Shown here: positions 11,936-25,600 of the stretch, one piece after another | Position numbering within the stretch: position 1 is the first letter of the stretch | How the letters are laid out: every line of letters begins with the position of its first letter | From: Liolophura sinensis | Taxonomy: Eukaryota; Mollusca; Polyplacophora; Chitonida; Chitonidae | Assembly (NCBI RefSeq): GCF_032854445.1 | Contig: NC_088302.1 | Span: 37,330,191 to 37,394,190, forward strand | Length of the DNA: 64,000 bases | Reading direction: 5' to 3' | Made by a program: the position numbers and the translations under genes | The notes under the pieces: model-generated | Databases searched by the model: none | The model's input: only the letters and a program-made list of their open reading frames with translations | What the model was told of the DNA's origin: nothing

Positions 11936-14281
11936 CGAACACGCAAACTCTTTGAACACGGGATATTGTACTTCCGGCAAGGGGTCGTCATTATTATTGT
12001 TAAGCTGAGTATACAGGAGCTGCCATTATAACTATTTGTGAAGGAAGGAATCTCTGTACGTTTTTTTCTATGCTTTACCAACAAACCTTCATCCTTTCAT
12101 ACTCCATACTTGTAATTTGCATTGCTGGGATCCCCATGGTTTATCGCAACATTGGCAATATTTCATCCATATCAGGGCAAGTATTGCAGAGTCGAATATT
12201 TGAAAAATGCCTACTGTTAACGCAACGATGGCGGTATATACCGGCACTGCATACACCAGGACTTTAAATTCTCTAAAACTTGAGTGCGAGATGTGGCGCC
12301 CATCAGTCCACTGGTGGCCTCATTGCACATTTACATTTACTATAGCTAGTCTTTCCCTTAAGGCCCAATATTTATTATTCCAATATGGCTAGTTAATTCC
12401 ATCAGACCATTAATAACGGCAAGTCAGGAGGAGGCATAGTCACTGACAGTGGTTAAAGTATTTGACCAAAAACCTTGCTTAAGTGTTTTAAATCCACAAA
12501 CTTTTGGGTGAATATGGCGAGGATCCAACCAGTATCGTTTTATCTGTCCCTTAATGTCGGATTTTCACGTAAACTCCACTGGCTTAAGTTAATAAGGTGG
12601 TTTGTCACTGGAAAAGTTTTATCTGATTAAAGCTATCAGGTCAGAAGAATAAAATTCCAATGTTTCTGGAAACAGTGAGTTAGTATACACGGAAGGACTG
12701 TTACAAGTAGTTTAGATAAGCTTTGTTAACATCTAGGTTATTTAGTTAGACGAACGTTGGATCTGCGCAGGAGATTAAGTGGCTACTCGGTCATAATAAC
12801 GGATTTCTTGTTCTCTTCAAATTGAACAGATAAACATCAATAGGCGATTTCTGAGAAGGCAAAACGATGTCTGATGTTTGGAAGAGAAACAGGGAGATCA
12901 GGTAGAACGTTCCCATGTTTTATTAGCCCTTGTGATTTCTCTCTCAGGACTCCTCAAACCCTTTTTGTCAAATGAGTTCTGGAGAAAGCCAGTATTGCAA
13001 CTTTATGGGCGCTAAATGCAATGAAATCACATCTCACCTCACTATTGTTGTTTGTGCGATTGCCTTGTATCAGGTAAGTGCAAGAGAGAATTTAAGTAGT
13101 TGCTTGGCTATGTGATTGCGATTGTGGAGGAAATAAAACAGTGTGTAGTTATTCACTGTCACGACTCGCTGAGGCTATCAGGTTTTATTCCGCACAGTTT
13201 AGCCGTGTTTATCCCAGATCTCTTGTCGGCCTATACAGTAGTCTGCAGTAATAAATGACAAAACCAATTTAACCTTTATCCTAGTGTCACTGCTAGCATA
13301 ACGTTTATAATAACTGGGGAATATTAAGTCTGCGGCGGGTAAAGTGGCTCGTTTTCGGAACAACCTTGATGACTCAGATGTCAGGGCTAAACTTATTGAT
13401 TTGGTATCGTTTTAGTGCATTGTTCGTGTCACGATTGCAGAATCGCATCTGAACACAATTAGACACGTTTGAATGTCAGTGATCAAGATTTGATCTGTAA
13501 CCTGTCCTATACAGTCTCCTGGTTGTGTGTGCGCGTTTAACGTCCCGGCACGCAGAAGACGTCTTGCTGTTTCTGGGCAAGGAACAATCGTTCCGTATGG
13601 TGTTGATCGTTGGTAAATAGAGGTTTACGATGACGAAGTCAGATCACGTCGCCACGGCGAACTTGACACCTTGAAGCACAGAGTTTTTAACGATTTGAAA
13701 GAAATGCAAACCAGTGTTCTTTAACATCTGTGTAAATATTAACCGTAACCACCTCCCCATTTTTCTTTTTCGTTAATAGGAACATTCGTTTCTTGTTTTT
13801 GCTTTTTGTTTTCTAGCTAATGCTAAAAGATGGAACAGCGGGCCTGTTTACCACATTGGTTAGATATGGCCTTAAACTCTAACCCTTAAAGGCTAGAGGA
13901 TAATTTTTCAAGTTGGTGCAGATTCGAAAATTGCTTGGACAAAGATGTTAAGACCAAAAGAACTGAACGAAATGAATTTGATACTACAAATTACACTTCA
14001 TGTGATTAAGGGATCATCAAAAACTACTGAATGCTACCTGCCTTTAGGCAGTGAACATTCATTCATTCGTTCTTGTAAATGAAACAAATCTTTTGCAAAT
14101 CTGAATTTTGACAGCAATGTTTCTGGTTGACGATATGAATATGAAGTCACTGTGATCCAGGCAGAAGAATTACTTGTAATGAAATTAACAGAATTCAACC
14201 AATAATAAAATAATGAAGGCCTAGGTTAAAGATCGCCAGGTTATAAAACCTTAAATTACAGAGTTATATGACATTTTCAAA

Positions 14282-14775
14282 CATTTATACTAATGTGGCT
14301 AAATGTTTTGACCTCTATACAAATGATCTACTGATGTGACTAAATGTGGTGACATTTATACAATTGATCTACTGACGTGACTAAATGTGGTGACATCCAT
14401 AAAATTGATCTACTGACGTGACTAAATGTGGTGACATTTATACAATTGATCTACTGATGTGACTAAATGTGGTGACATCCATACAACTGATCTACTGATG
14501 TGACTAAATGTGGTGACATCCATAAAATTGATCTACTGATGTGACTAAATGTGGTGACATCTATACAATTGATCTACTAATGTGGCTAAATGTGGTGACA
14601 TTTATACAATTGATCTACTGATGTGACTAAATGTGGTGACATCCATACAATTGATCTACTGATGTGACTAAATGTGGTGACATCCATACAATTGATCTAC
14701 TGATGTGACTAAATGTGGTGACATTCATACAATTTATCGACTGATGTGACTAAATCTGGCGACATCCAGATTGAT
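14282..14775. repeat. 41-bp minisatellite, about 12 copies
   Basis: The unit is gatctactgatgtgactaaa then tgtggtgacatccatacaatt. The units differ at a few positions (atgt/acgt, ccatac/ttatac). It is found only in copy B of the large repeat. Confidence 0.95.
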
Positions 14776-15279
14776 TGATCTAGCCAATTGATTTAGCTTT
14801 CAGAATGCCATTGTACTGAACTGGTTCAGAGCATGTGACTCTTTATAAATACGTAACCCAGAAAGCTAATAAAAAGCTTCGAAAGTGTTGTGTCTTCAAA
14901 ATGAGTTCCTATGTGATTTTGGGAGCATGAAGTTGATGGCTAGTATTCAAGAGCAGTGTTATTAGTATTATGTCATGTAATGTCGACAGACACTTATAGT
15001 ACATGTCGGTGTGTTTGAAGCATTTTCTGCTAAGAATGGTTTATGTATCCATTGGCTGTAAGAAAAATAGGCCACGTCAGATAAAAGGTTTCATAAACTT
15101 TCGACTTCTAGAAATCTGATTGTGTAATTTTCATCTGTTGTTGTGGCTGTTTCTGATCTCGCGATTTGAAAAAGTTAATTGTTTCACATTTCGTTGTTGG
15201 AGATCATCTGAAAACACTTACTGAGTATAGCACTCTGACTTGAACCTGAAAAATGGACTACATAAATGTTAATGGAAAT

Positions 15280-15423
15280 GAAGTGGAGGCATCACCACGT
15301 AAACGAAAAATGTTTCATAAACTTTCGATCCACATGTAGGGATCATTATCAAGTGACATTATCCCGGCATGTGGACCCAAAGCTTGTGAACCTATTACAT
15401 AAACGTGGTGATGCCTCGACTTC
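15280..15423. repeat. Imperfect palindrome of about 144 bp
   Basis: The left arm gaagtggaggcatcaccacg, with taaac and cgatccacatg, pairs with the right arm catgtggaccc, with taaacgtggtgatgcctcg. The unpaired centre is about 30 bp. It looks like a small foldback element. Confidence 0.8.
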
Positions 15424-16700
15424 ATCATTATTGCTGTTGAACCCACGTATAACTATGAGTCTTAAACAGTAAATAATACCAGGTCCAATACCTAGAAGTA
15501 TACAGTAAGTATAAGAAGTATTCCCTATAGCTAGCCACAGCAATTTACGCTTTTCTTCCATCTCTAATTCAGTGTGTGACGTATCTCAGCAGCCATGTAT
15601 TTTTTTCTCTCTACTGGGCAGTAAACGTTTGTGAAACGGCTGATGCATTGTGGGATCCAAGCGCGGTTGTGTCGAAATATACTTAAAAAAATTACGACAA
15701 CGGAAAGAGAACAATGTCTTTGATAGTAATTGTTTTAGACTGGCTTGGACATATAAAATAGTCAATGGGTTTATAAATGCATGTTAACAATGATTAGCAA
15801 AATCGTAGTTTAACTACGGAGTTTCGGTTTCAACGTGTGGCCAGTTCTTGTAGCAGTCGTTTACAATTTGATTTCCCTTGATTTAGTTCCTAATTTCCAT
15901 GGGCATATTTCTCCACCTGACGGTCCGAGCTTCTACAGATGACGCCACACGTGTACTGTGCCGTGGTGGCTAGTAATAGGGAAGCTGTTTACTTTTACGT
16001 AATCGGCTTCTCATAATACATAAATGTTGACTGCTCTTAATTCCGCCTCAATCGACGATCGTATCTGAAATCCAGCCCTGTTACGGTGTAAGTGATTCAG
16101 TGATTATAACAATACCAGAGAATACCACTTGATCAAATAAATATCTGAGATTCCTTCGTGCGGTTTTATCAACCACTAGCTATCATTATTTAATTGAATA
16201 CTAATTTTCCAGCAAAAAATGATAGACCAACAATGTGACGTGCACTAACATCACCTAGATCCTTTCCCGAGTTCCGGTCAGAACGCCTGAGCTCTGGATC
16301 AGGATCACACGCTGACTATTTGAGGTCTTGCGTTACGTTTTAGGTGTTCTTTTAACGTTTTTTTTATGGGGGGGGGGGGGGGAGCGGGAGTTCACTTTGT
16401 GTCGTCGGGTAAATCGTGTCCGGACACATTGTGTATGGACTATTCTGTGTCCCGAACGGGGAATTTACCAGACTCCAAATACTGTCATCTTAATCTTTTT
16501 CTTGGTCTTTACAAGTCTTGGTGCCAATAATTGGTCTACAGCGATTATAGACTGTTCATGCCGTTTTATATAATGTTCGTTACATATTCCATTAGGCTCT
16601 GCTAGGTGAGAAATATGGAAAAGTTCGTCAATAAGTGGCCAAAGTTTACTCCTAGGACATTCTACCCATGATCCAGACGATTGTCGCAAATGTGAACTGC

Positions 16701-16760
16701 CTTGGATTACGGCGTTAAACACCAATCAAGCAATCAGTCAAGTAACCAGTCAATCAAATC
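16701..16760 (+). mobile_element. SINE-type tail fragment
   Basis: It reads ggattacggcgttaaacacc followed by aatcaagcaatcagtcaag. Only the last part of the family signature is present. Confidence 0.6.
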
Positions 16761-18095
16761 TATGAAGACAAGAACAACAGCAAACTGCACTAGACATAGA
16801 AATGAAAGTTACACAAAGGTAATTTGAGCTGAAAACCATTTTAGATATCTTAAAAAGGAACTATTAAGTCTTTGACGATTGGACCATTTGTCAAGTCTGG
16901 AGTCTTGGCATTATGGTTGAATGCCTCCCAAAATATAGAATGATCCTGCTGCAAGAAAACCTTCTAATGCTAAATCATTTTAAACTGGGCTTAGACAAAG
17001 CAAAAACATCTTCATCATGAACAAAAAAGTCAACAAAACAAAACAAAAGCACCACAACATCCCTAAACAAAGAACACAGGTTTTTGTCAATGCATGCTTT
17101 TTGGGGTTCTAAAGAAGCGGGATTTCAGTGAAAACCTCTTGTGTTAAAGGTGTTTAATCGTTCTAAAATGCACTTTCAGGTAATTGTTCCGGGACGGTTT
17201 TGCGAATTTACAAGTATTTCAATGAATCTGTACACGGTTTCGTCTTCTATCGACATTAGGAACAGTCCTGAGCCAGGAAGCTTTGCTGGTCGAATTTGAA
17301 AGAAATAGTAAGACACGTAACCCAGGACATCAAAGCTAACGATAGAAAGTGATTAACTCTTCACCTGTCTCTGATGTTCATTGAATTGCGTGGGGCATGT
17401 TTGTGCCCGAGAGCGTTATCCTGCAGCAAATAATCATTCCCTCTTTCATCGAAATAGCCAGAATGATCTGTAAAAATATTCTTGCTTTTTATATTCGATA
17501 TTGTCTGAGATCATTGTGTTGTTTTCAATGGCAGATTCAAAGGATTGCTTGTATTACTCAGTGCTACCATGTCTTTCCTTTTTGAACTATCGCCAGGTTC
17601 TATGAACCTGTTCTTGGTTACCTAGTAACGTTTCTGCACAGAAGTATTGAAGAATCACCACATTTTTTGATGAATATTTAAGTGTTTTTTTTGCAATTAA
17701 ACAGAATAGAAGTTCTTATCTTTTACATTTCTATGATTCAATGGGTTATATTTCGAGCATTGTACTTGCACAGATCGCACAAGTACCTGACAAACATTCT
17801 TACGTAAAGCCGCAGCTGGGCCAGAGTCAGTGGATCTCCAGCATGAGGTCTAACAAACTACCTGAAAGGCTGATGTTGACCAATGAGCTTGCGAAGGCTT
17901 TTAAAAAAAAACAACAAAGTATATTAAGACAAGATATGGGACAAAAAAGACGATGTTTTACAATTGTTTTTGAAATTCTATAACCCATTTATACATATAC
18001 GAGGTGGAAATTTACTTCTTGATTCTCAAAGGACGATACATATGAATAATAGATCTTTATCGCTCAAAGGTCATTGAACAGGGTTTCTATATTTG

Positions 18096-18130
18096 ATGTA
18101 CGGCGTGAAACACCAATCAAATATTAATAA
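18096..18130 (+). mobile_element. 35-bp SINE tail insertion in copy C
   Basis: The inserted piece is gtacggcgtgaaacaccaat plus a short A-rich tail, flanked by atatttg at 18089-18095 and 18131-18137. Copy B near 11135-11147 lacks it. Confidence 0.75.
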
Positions 18131-20857
18131 ATATTTGTCTGCAAAACCCATCAGCATTTAATACCGGATATCTACAACTGATAACGAAGCAGACATTTGG
18201 AGATCCCGTCCTGAAGTGTGTTCCTTGTAGATCAGCGAAATTTTTAGAACACCCATCAGAGGAAATCTTAAATCACGTGGCCAGCAGAGGTGACTGGAAA
18301 CGATTACCCCATATGTAGGACGTATTTATTCCCTAGGCACAGAACAAATTATTTATCAATAATTTCTTGAAAAGATCTAAGGTAATATATTTATACTTAG
18401 TTAATTTAGTTTCATTTAACACTGTGCAGGGGATTTATTCATTCCAATCAAACCATTTACCTAATCTTGACATAAAAATGGCCACAATAATTGAACTTCA
18501 CTACAATGAGCCACGAAATGACGGAGACATTACTTCCGCTTGCCAACTGTTTTATTTTGAACCAATTAATTGTCAAATGGTGAATCAGCAAAAGGACACA
18601 GTTTAATTTCACAGCAATACACAAGCCCAATGCTGTTCAAGATAAGCGATTCATCGTTCGGTATTTTCGTGGAACCAGCCTTCTTCCCAGGTAAACAAAT
18701 GAGCGGTCGCATTTAAGCCGCTAATCCAAACCACTTTATCTTCTTCCATGGAAGTTATACCCAAGCTGTGCTCTGTTGAATGAAGAATGATTTACAAAAT
18801 GAAAACTCTCCAAAAAGTGAAAAGGCAAAATTCACCCAGATTTCACACTACAGTGCAGTTCACTCACAAAAGTCCAGAAACCCATTTCTGATTAAACTTT
18901 AATATTTAAAGTGGAAAGGATCACATGACATGAAATACATTGCTTGTTTGAACAGGCCTGAAAATAGTTCTGGGATGGGGTATTGAAGTCGGTCCTTCAA
19001 GTATTGTTTTTCGCACACAACATTGCATGTAGAGCAAGTGAATTCAAACACGCAAACTCTTTGAACAAAGGCTTATTGTACTTCCAACAAGGGTCATAAT
19101 TATTGTCAAGCTGAGTATATAGGAACCGTAGCTATATCTAACTGTAAAGTGAGGAATCTGCTTATGTCCTCTGTGATTTTCCCAGCAAACATTCATCCTT
19201 GCAACTCCATACTTGCAATTTACACTCCTGGAGACCTCATGAATGAATGATTTTAGTTGGCATTCTGGCAATATTTCGTCGAATATTTAAAGAACATGCA
19301 CATTGCTGATTGAAAATAGGCAAGGATGACGGCACATACAGCAATTGAAAGTATCTAACAGTGGAGTGCAATATGTGGTGCCCATCAGCCCATTGGTGGC
19401 CACAATATGGCTGAAATACAACAACGTTGTGTTAACGCCCATTTATTCAGTCATTCATTCTTTTTGGGCATTCATTTATTCATTCTCCCTTTTGGGACAA
19501 ATGCACCAGATCTAATCAATCCCCGTAGACTGCCAAACTAACTAACCTACTGTCGTGGATGGTGACGTACTTACAAGCGAAATACTATCACGGTTCCTGA
19601 TTATAACGCATCAGTAAGAAGTTAGAAACAGATGCTTTCCTGTGGATGACACAGGATTTTCATGCATGTTGCTCCTCAGATACGCTCACACATTTACCAT
19701 AGTTATGCTACCTATTTAGGGCAGAGGATTTATCATTCTGGTATGGCTACTGAATTCCATCAGGCCATTAATAACAACGGCCGGTGCACCGTCACTCAAC
19801 AGTGTTAAAGTATTTTAACTAAACACCTCGCTTAAAATATTTTAAACTATGTAATCTTTGGATGAATATGGCGAGGATCCAATCCGTATCCTTTTATCTC
19901 TTCCTTAATGTCGGATCTCCACATAAACTCTATTGGCCTTAGTGAACATGGTCGCGTGTAACTGGGAACGTTTTATCTGATTGAAGCTATCAGGCCAGAA
20001 GAATGAAACACCAATGTTTCTGGAAACACTGAATTAGTATGCACGGAAGACTGTTATAGATCAAGCAGTTCAGCTAAGCAGTTTCCTCATTAAGATTATT
20101 TAGCGATACAAACGTTGGATCTAATCACGAAATTGTAAGTGGCTACTTGCTCTCTTCCAGCTGAGCAGATAACAGTAATAAGTGATTTCTGACAAGACAA
20201 AATCGTGTCTAACACTTGAACGGAAACGGTAAAATCTGGTAAAGAGTTCCTCACGTTTTATCTAGGACATAAACCGAAGCACAGTGACTTATCTCTCAGA
20301 TTTTAAAACCCTTTGTAGCCGAATGCGTGTTGCAGAATGTCATCTTTACAACTTTACCGGCGTTAAATGCCATAGAATCTCTCTTGTGGGTCTTATGAGG
20401 TCGCACGATCCCTTGTATCAAAGAGCTATAAGTGAAAGGATAAGTCGTAGCTTGGCCCTGCGATTGTAAACGTGGAGGAAATAAAGCGATGCGCTTATTC
20501 ACTGTCACGATTCGCTGAGGCTATCAAGCTTTATTCCGCACAGTTTAGCCGTGCTTATCCAAGATCCCTTGTCTGTCTAGCCAGCAGCCAGCAGTGATAA
20601 ATGATAAAACGTGTTTAACTTTTATCCTCGTGTCACTGCTAGCATAACGTTTATGATAACTGTGGACTATTTGGTCCGCTGACGGTAAGGCGGCTCGTTC
20701 TTTTCGGTACACACAGGTCAGGGCAGCGCTCATTGATTTGTGATCGTCGTTGCTTTAGTGTATTGTTTGTGTCACGATTGCAGCATCGCATCTGGACACA
20801 ATTACACACGTCAGAGTGACAATGGTCAGGATTTAATGTGTAACCGGTGTCTCCTAT

Positions 20858-21629
20858 AGCCTGTTTCTTAGAGAATTGCCTATATCCAGCTGTCTGCAAA
20901 ATCAGTAACACTCGCTACCAAAATTACCTTTATTCAGTGTCACGTAACAACCCAGACCTACACAGTGACATGTTGGACGTAGAAAGAAATTGCAGTCAGA
21001 ATACATTTTTGGAATTCATAATGTTAAACTCCATCAGCTTAGTTTCAACACCAAAAACTCATTGCCTCGGGTGACGTCATAATTATTCAAAGTTGTATGG
21101 ACAATGGATGTAGAGAGTGATTTGTTTTACGATGGCTGCAGCAACAAGTGCATAGAACAAACTCCAAGCAATAACAAAGCTTACACTACTGTCTCTGCGA
21201 ATAACTAGATCACCTTACTTTCCTGGTATCAATCTGTAAAACCATACTACGGTGAGATCATATACTACATGAGGTAAAATAAAATTCAGGGTTTACAGTG
21301 AAGTCAACAGCAGTTCAGGTAACTGGTGTTACTTTCCTCCAAAACATCATGAGCTCCGCCCAATATCCAGCATGTCACTGATTTTTTAATAATTATGGCG
21401 TCACCCGAGGGAATGGGTTCTTGGTGTCAAAACAGAGCATATGGACTTCAACATGTCGAATTAGAAAAAGTGTTCTACCTGTAATTTCTTTGTAATAATA
21501 TGAATGTCCAGCATACCAATGTGTAGATCTTGCGTAGCTACGTGACACTGTCACAGGCATTTATGGTAAGTAGTATGACTGATTTTACAGACAACTGGAT
21601 ATAGGCGACTCTCTAAAAGCAACAGACTA
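20858..21629. mobile_element. Foldback MITE-like element in copy C
   Basis: Its ends are long imperfect inverted repeats. The left end tagcctgtttcttagagaat, followed by tgcctatatccagctgtctg, mirrors the right end gacaactggatataggcgac, followed by tctctaaaagcaacagacta. The match can be followed inwards to about 21090 on the left and 21385 on the right. Copies A and B are uninterrupted here. It has no coding capacity. A related copy lies at 47837-48475. Confidence 0.8.
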
Positions 21630-22605
21630 CAGTTGTGTGTACGCATTTAGCGTCCCGCCAGAAGACGTCTTCCTGTTTAGGGGCACTGTAGGGTATCGCG
21701 TGTATCCTGTTGCAGACTGCTTGTGTCCGCTCAGCCATTTTGACGGCTTAAGGAGCAAATTTTTTTTAGAATTGATAATAAATGCAAACCAGCGTTCTTT
21801 ATGATCTGTAAATATTAACCGCGACCGTCCATATATATATCTGTTTTTTCTTTTAAATGATGGTCTACAATAAGGACGGCCGTTTTTGTCTTTTGCGAAA
21901 GAAGTAGACACTTGTACTCTCTACCACACTGTTTAGATATGGCCACAAACAATGACTAAACAATCCTTTTTAAATTGGTGTAGGTTTGGAAAAAGCACGA
22001 GTCGCGATGTCAAGACTAAAATCTTTGAAAGAATTTGATACAATGTAGAAAATACTTTAATATGTTACTTGGACATCCTTCCTTTACTGTCCCATGGCTT
22101 AAATATCTCTCCACGATACGTTTGAAATACTACCGATGTTTTGTTAAGTCATAAGGATTCATTTATTCACATATCATGAAAACTATCGAATGCTACTTGT
22201 TCCAGTCACCTTAATTCCTCAACCTTTTCACATATGAAAGACAATCTTTCAATACAACTTATGAACATTTATAATTTGATTTTGGAGACAAAACTAGATT
22301 GGCTGGATTGGTCCATTTCAGGGGCTCACAAGAGATATAATTGTATCAGTCTACAAAAAATGCCTTCAGAATATGCTTGAGTAAACACCTTGCAAACATG
22401 CCAAAAGTTTGAAGAATTACAGTAACTATTGTCAACAAAACATGTCTCTGTAAATCTAAATTTGGACATCATTTTTTGAGGTGGACAGCAAAAATAATGA
22501 TGTAAAAACTTAGGTCACAATCAGTGAATATAATTAATATAACCAATAGGTCACTGTGGTCAAGGAAGAAACATTACTTGTAAGGAAATCAGTGGAATAT
22601 AACGG

Positions 22606-25600
22606 ATAGTACAACAGCATCTGGCGGGCGTTTTTTTTTCCTGGAAGATAAACCAGTGCTGTCATGTTTATATTTTTTACAGAATCAGTCATGTGTTTTA
22701 AGCCATACTGGAGGAAGTCTCTCAAAGTGTTTTTTGTCTCATGTTTACATTTCCGTCTGGCCGTGATTGTTAACTTCCGTCCCATATGTCGAAGGCACTC
22801 CGAATACAAGGACGGGTATGTCGCCTATAACTTTTCAGGACGTAACATATGTGCCAGTTTTGGGAGACACAGCACAGAAGTGAACATATACGTGTATTCC
22901 TCTAATATCTTCTGACTGAGGCAATTTGTCATAGTGTCTGAATGTTCAAGTAATGTTTATTTGATATTATACTCATGAGACCATACATAAGCCTCTTTGG
23001 TAAAGCAACCCTAGGAGAGTAAAAAGAGGGTTTGCGTCAAGGGAGTGAACAACAACGGCGGCCTATACAACCGTGTCTATGAAGACAAATGTCGTAAAAT
23101 ACGCTCAGAAATCGCTAAAACTCGATTACACCTTCCATCCGCGGATATGTGGTTTGCCTTTTTCCTGAAACAAAGACTTGGAATCACCAGTCTTAGACAA
23201 CTTCGCCCATGGAGACATTTTTCATCCAAAATGACAGTGGCAAACGTGTGCGAGATGTCAGCACAAAACTCACCCTTTTAAAATGGTAAGTGAAATTATA
23301 TATGACATCCAATCTGGCAAACATCTGTCTGGCAAACCTGTTGATTTAACGCCGCACCTGAAAAATTGAGTACTAGTTTCGAACAAGCCCCTCACGGGAC
23401 GTTCAAAGTTTCAATTAAATTTAGGTCACTTGCTGTCTGTTAACTCCCAGATTCCATAACTGTATTCTGGCTTTCCTACAGTTTCTAGTGTTATAAGCAG
23501 TTTGCTTTAAATCTGCCTCGTTCGCTTTGACCAGAGTAATGGGCTATGAGGTATCTTCTTGTATGAGAGAGGGGTTTTAGGTATTGGAAATCTTTGTTCA
23601 TTCCCGTTTTTGTGTCAAAAATAACTTATGTAACATATATACCTTGCTGGCATCATTCGTGTACACTTGTTGTACTTGTTGTTATGCGACAGATATCAAT
23701 GCAAACCATGTTTTTTGTCAAAAATGACTATGTTAGATAGTCTGAAGTGCCTCTGTGGAGTTAATGTTGGTATATGTGACAGCTTAAGATAGCTGATATC
23801 TGATTCCAGTCCTGTCAAAAATAACTTTTGTTAAGTCAGCCTCAATTAATGGCTTACCTCTGAGGCTGTTGACTGGTGACTAAGATTACGGTACATGCCT
23901 CTGCTTGGAATTATTAGGGTCGAACAGTTTACCAAAGCGTTCGTGATGCATTTACAGTCGATTTGCACAGTCATATGCGAGTTGTGTGAAAACTGAATAT
24001 GTTTAGCAGGGCGATACCCCTGTGTCCTCGTTTCCATTATTTTGAGCGTTCTTCTGTAATCGGTAAAACAAGTTACTTCTCCCAAAAGACGAAATAATAT
24101 ATACGTTAAGCTGTAAGCAATACACGAGGGAAAGACGGACAACTAAGTATATATGTGGAAACAAATACATTTGCATTTAACAGAAATTAATAGAAAAATG
24201 GCTCCCTAATTTTTCATTTGACACGCTAAGTAAACCAACAAATGAAAAAAGCAATGGTCCTAAACACAATAGTTACGGTAGAATTTTCTCCAGAAAGTTC
24301 ATCATTCAAGCCTTGTCCAAGGGGGTAATAAAGGTTAAATGCTCTGTGTGAAATATTTACATAACAATTTACCTTCACGCCGGTCTGTCTGGCTAGTTCA
24401 GAAACAGCTTGATTAGGACTGGAAGTGTTTGAACAGCGAAGAACATAGGAGCGAGGATCTCGTGGCCCTTCGATTGCCATTGAGTGACCTTCAGCCTGAC
24501 CGGCATGCTGTATCCACTAGTTCTAACTTGTCGGCACTCTTGTTCGTCCATAAACGACAGGTGTAAACACAATCACCTGGTACGGTTCCAAAGCGGTCTG
24601 TGGTAGCGTTCAAACGGTGCTAATCTGGTTATCCTTTCACAATCTGGCAGACTGTTTCACGCTGAGCATTCTTGAAAATAAAGTAAAACAATCAGCAGAA
24701 TTTTACCGATGGTTACAAAACAAAACTTTGAAGCAAAAAATGGAGTTATTAATAGTCTTTTTCTATGCTTTTAGGCGGTTCTCCGTTACGAGAGCTTAGT
24801 GGCCATCTATCGGGTTGTTCCATCCTGATCACATCTATTGTGAAAAGAGTTTGTAGCGAATTACCAGTATTGCGTGTTTGAACGTATGCTGACTGATGTC
24901 TTTCATTGGCTACACGTGGGTCAGTGGATTAATTGTGTTTGTCACATTTCAAGGAATCGCCAACAAAAGCTGCGATCACAACGGGTAGCCTTCAACACAT
25001 CCTCATTTCCTTGCTGACAACAATTACTTTGACGTTAGCGGGTTAGGCGTGACAAGAGTAAGATTGTACCTAATCATCAAGCGTGGCCCATAAAGAGGGC
25101 CGACCTCACAGGACTATTGTCCAAGATCTCGTACCAAAGCCCTCGCTTATGAGCATCAATCTCTTTACGTTAGGCTCGGGAACATGTGCGAAGTTAAAGT
25201 TCTCGTTTGAGACGTTCTGTTGAAATTCCTTTTGCAGTTTCCGAACGTCTTAATTGACATCTCTGGTGAAAATCGGATTTGTTTTGGGGCGGATTGATAC
25301 GGTCGCTTAGTGTACATGAACCATCAGGGCAGATTGGTGATACGGGATATCCTCCATTGCGACGTTATTAAATTTGCGTTCGGACAGATTTATGTTCGCG
25401 TCACTTTCAAGAAGTAGCTCCTTCCAGTATAACAGAACGTAGCTCGTGTTAGTACTTCTAAGCAGCATATCAACAAAGAAATTGATGCGTCTGATGTCGA
25501 GTAGCTGTCTTTGAAACGCACTGTTTCTGTAGATCAAACGTTAGTTTCTCGTTTCTCGCATTATGGTCAGCGCTTTAATCATAACGCGATTTTTATGTCT

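Larger units (their letters stand above)
8716..15950. repeat. Copy B of the triplicated segment
   Basis: It restarts with a stretch near 8725 (acagc...gagaatgg...gaaacagcttg) that matches the start of copy A near 1820. The landmark cctagagcgtaagcttgcag lies at about 10375, about 7.3 kb from its partner in A. The 41-bp minisatellite and the palindromic element near 15280-15423 are specific to this copy. Confidence 0.8.
15951..22605. repeat. Copy C of the triplicated segment
   Basis: It is recognised by attccgcctcaatcgacg near 16041 (copy A near 2107), ccgagagcgttatcctgcag near 17407, ccgcttgccaactgtttt near 18536, and a tail to about 22605 that matches copy B near 14180-14220. It is interrupted by a foldback MITE at 20858-21629. 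Confidence 0.8.

Noticed and set aside
19410-19500. Possible SINE tail (gttaacgcccatttattcag)
   Set aside because: The match to either family tail is too short and may be only an attc simple repeat.
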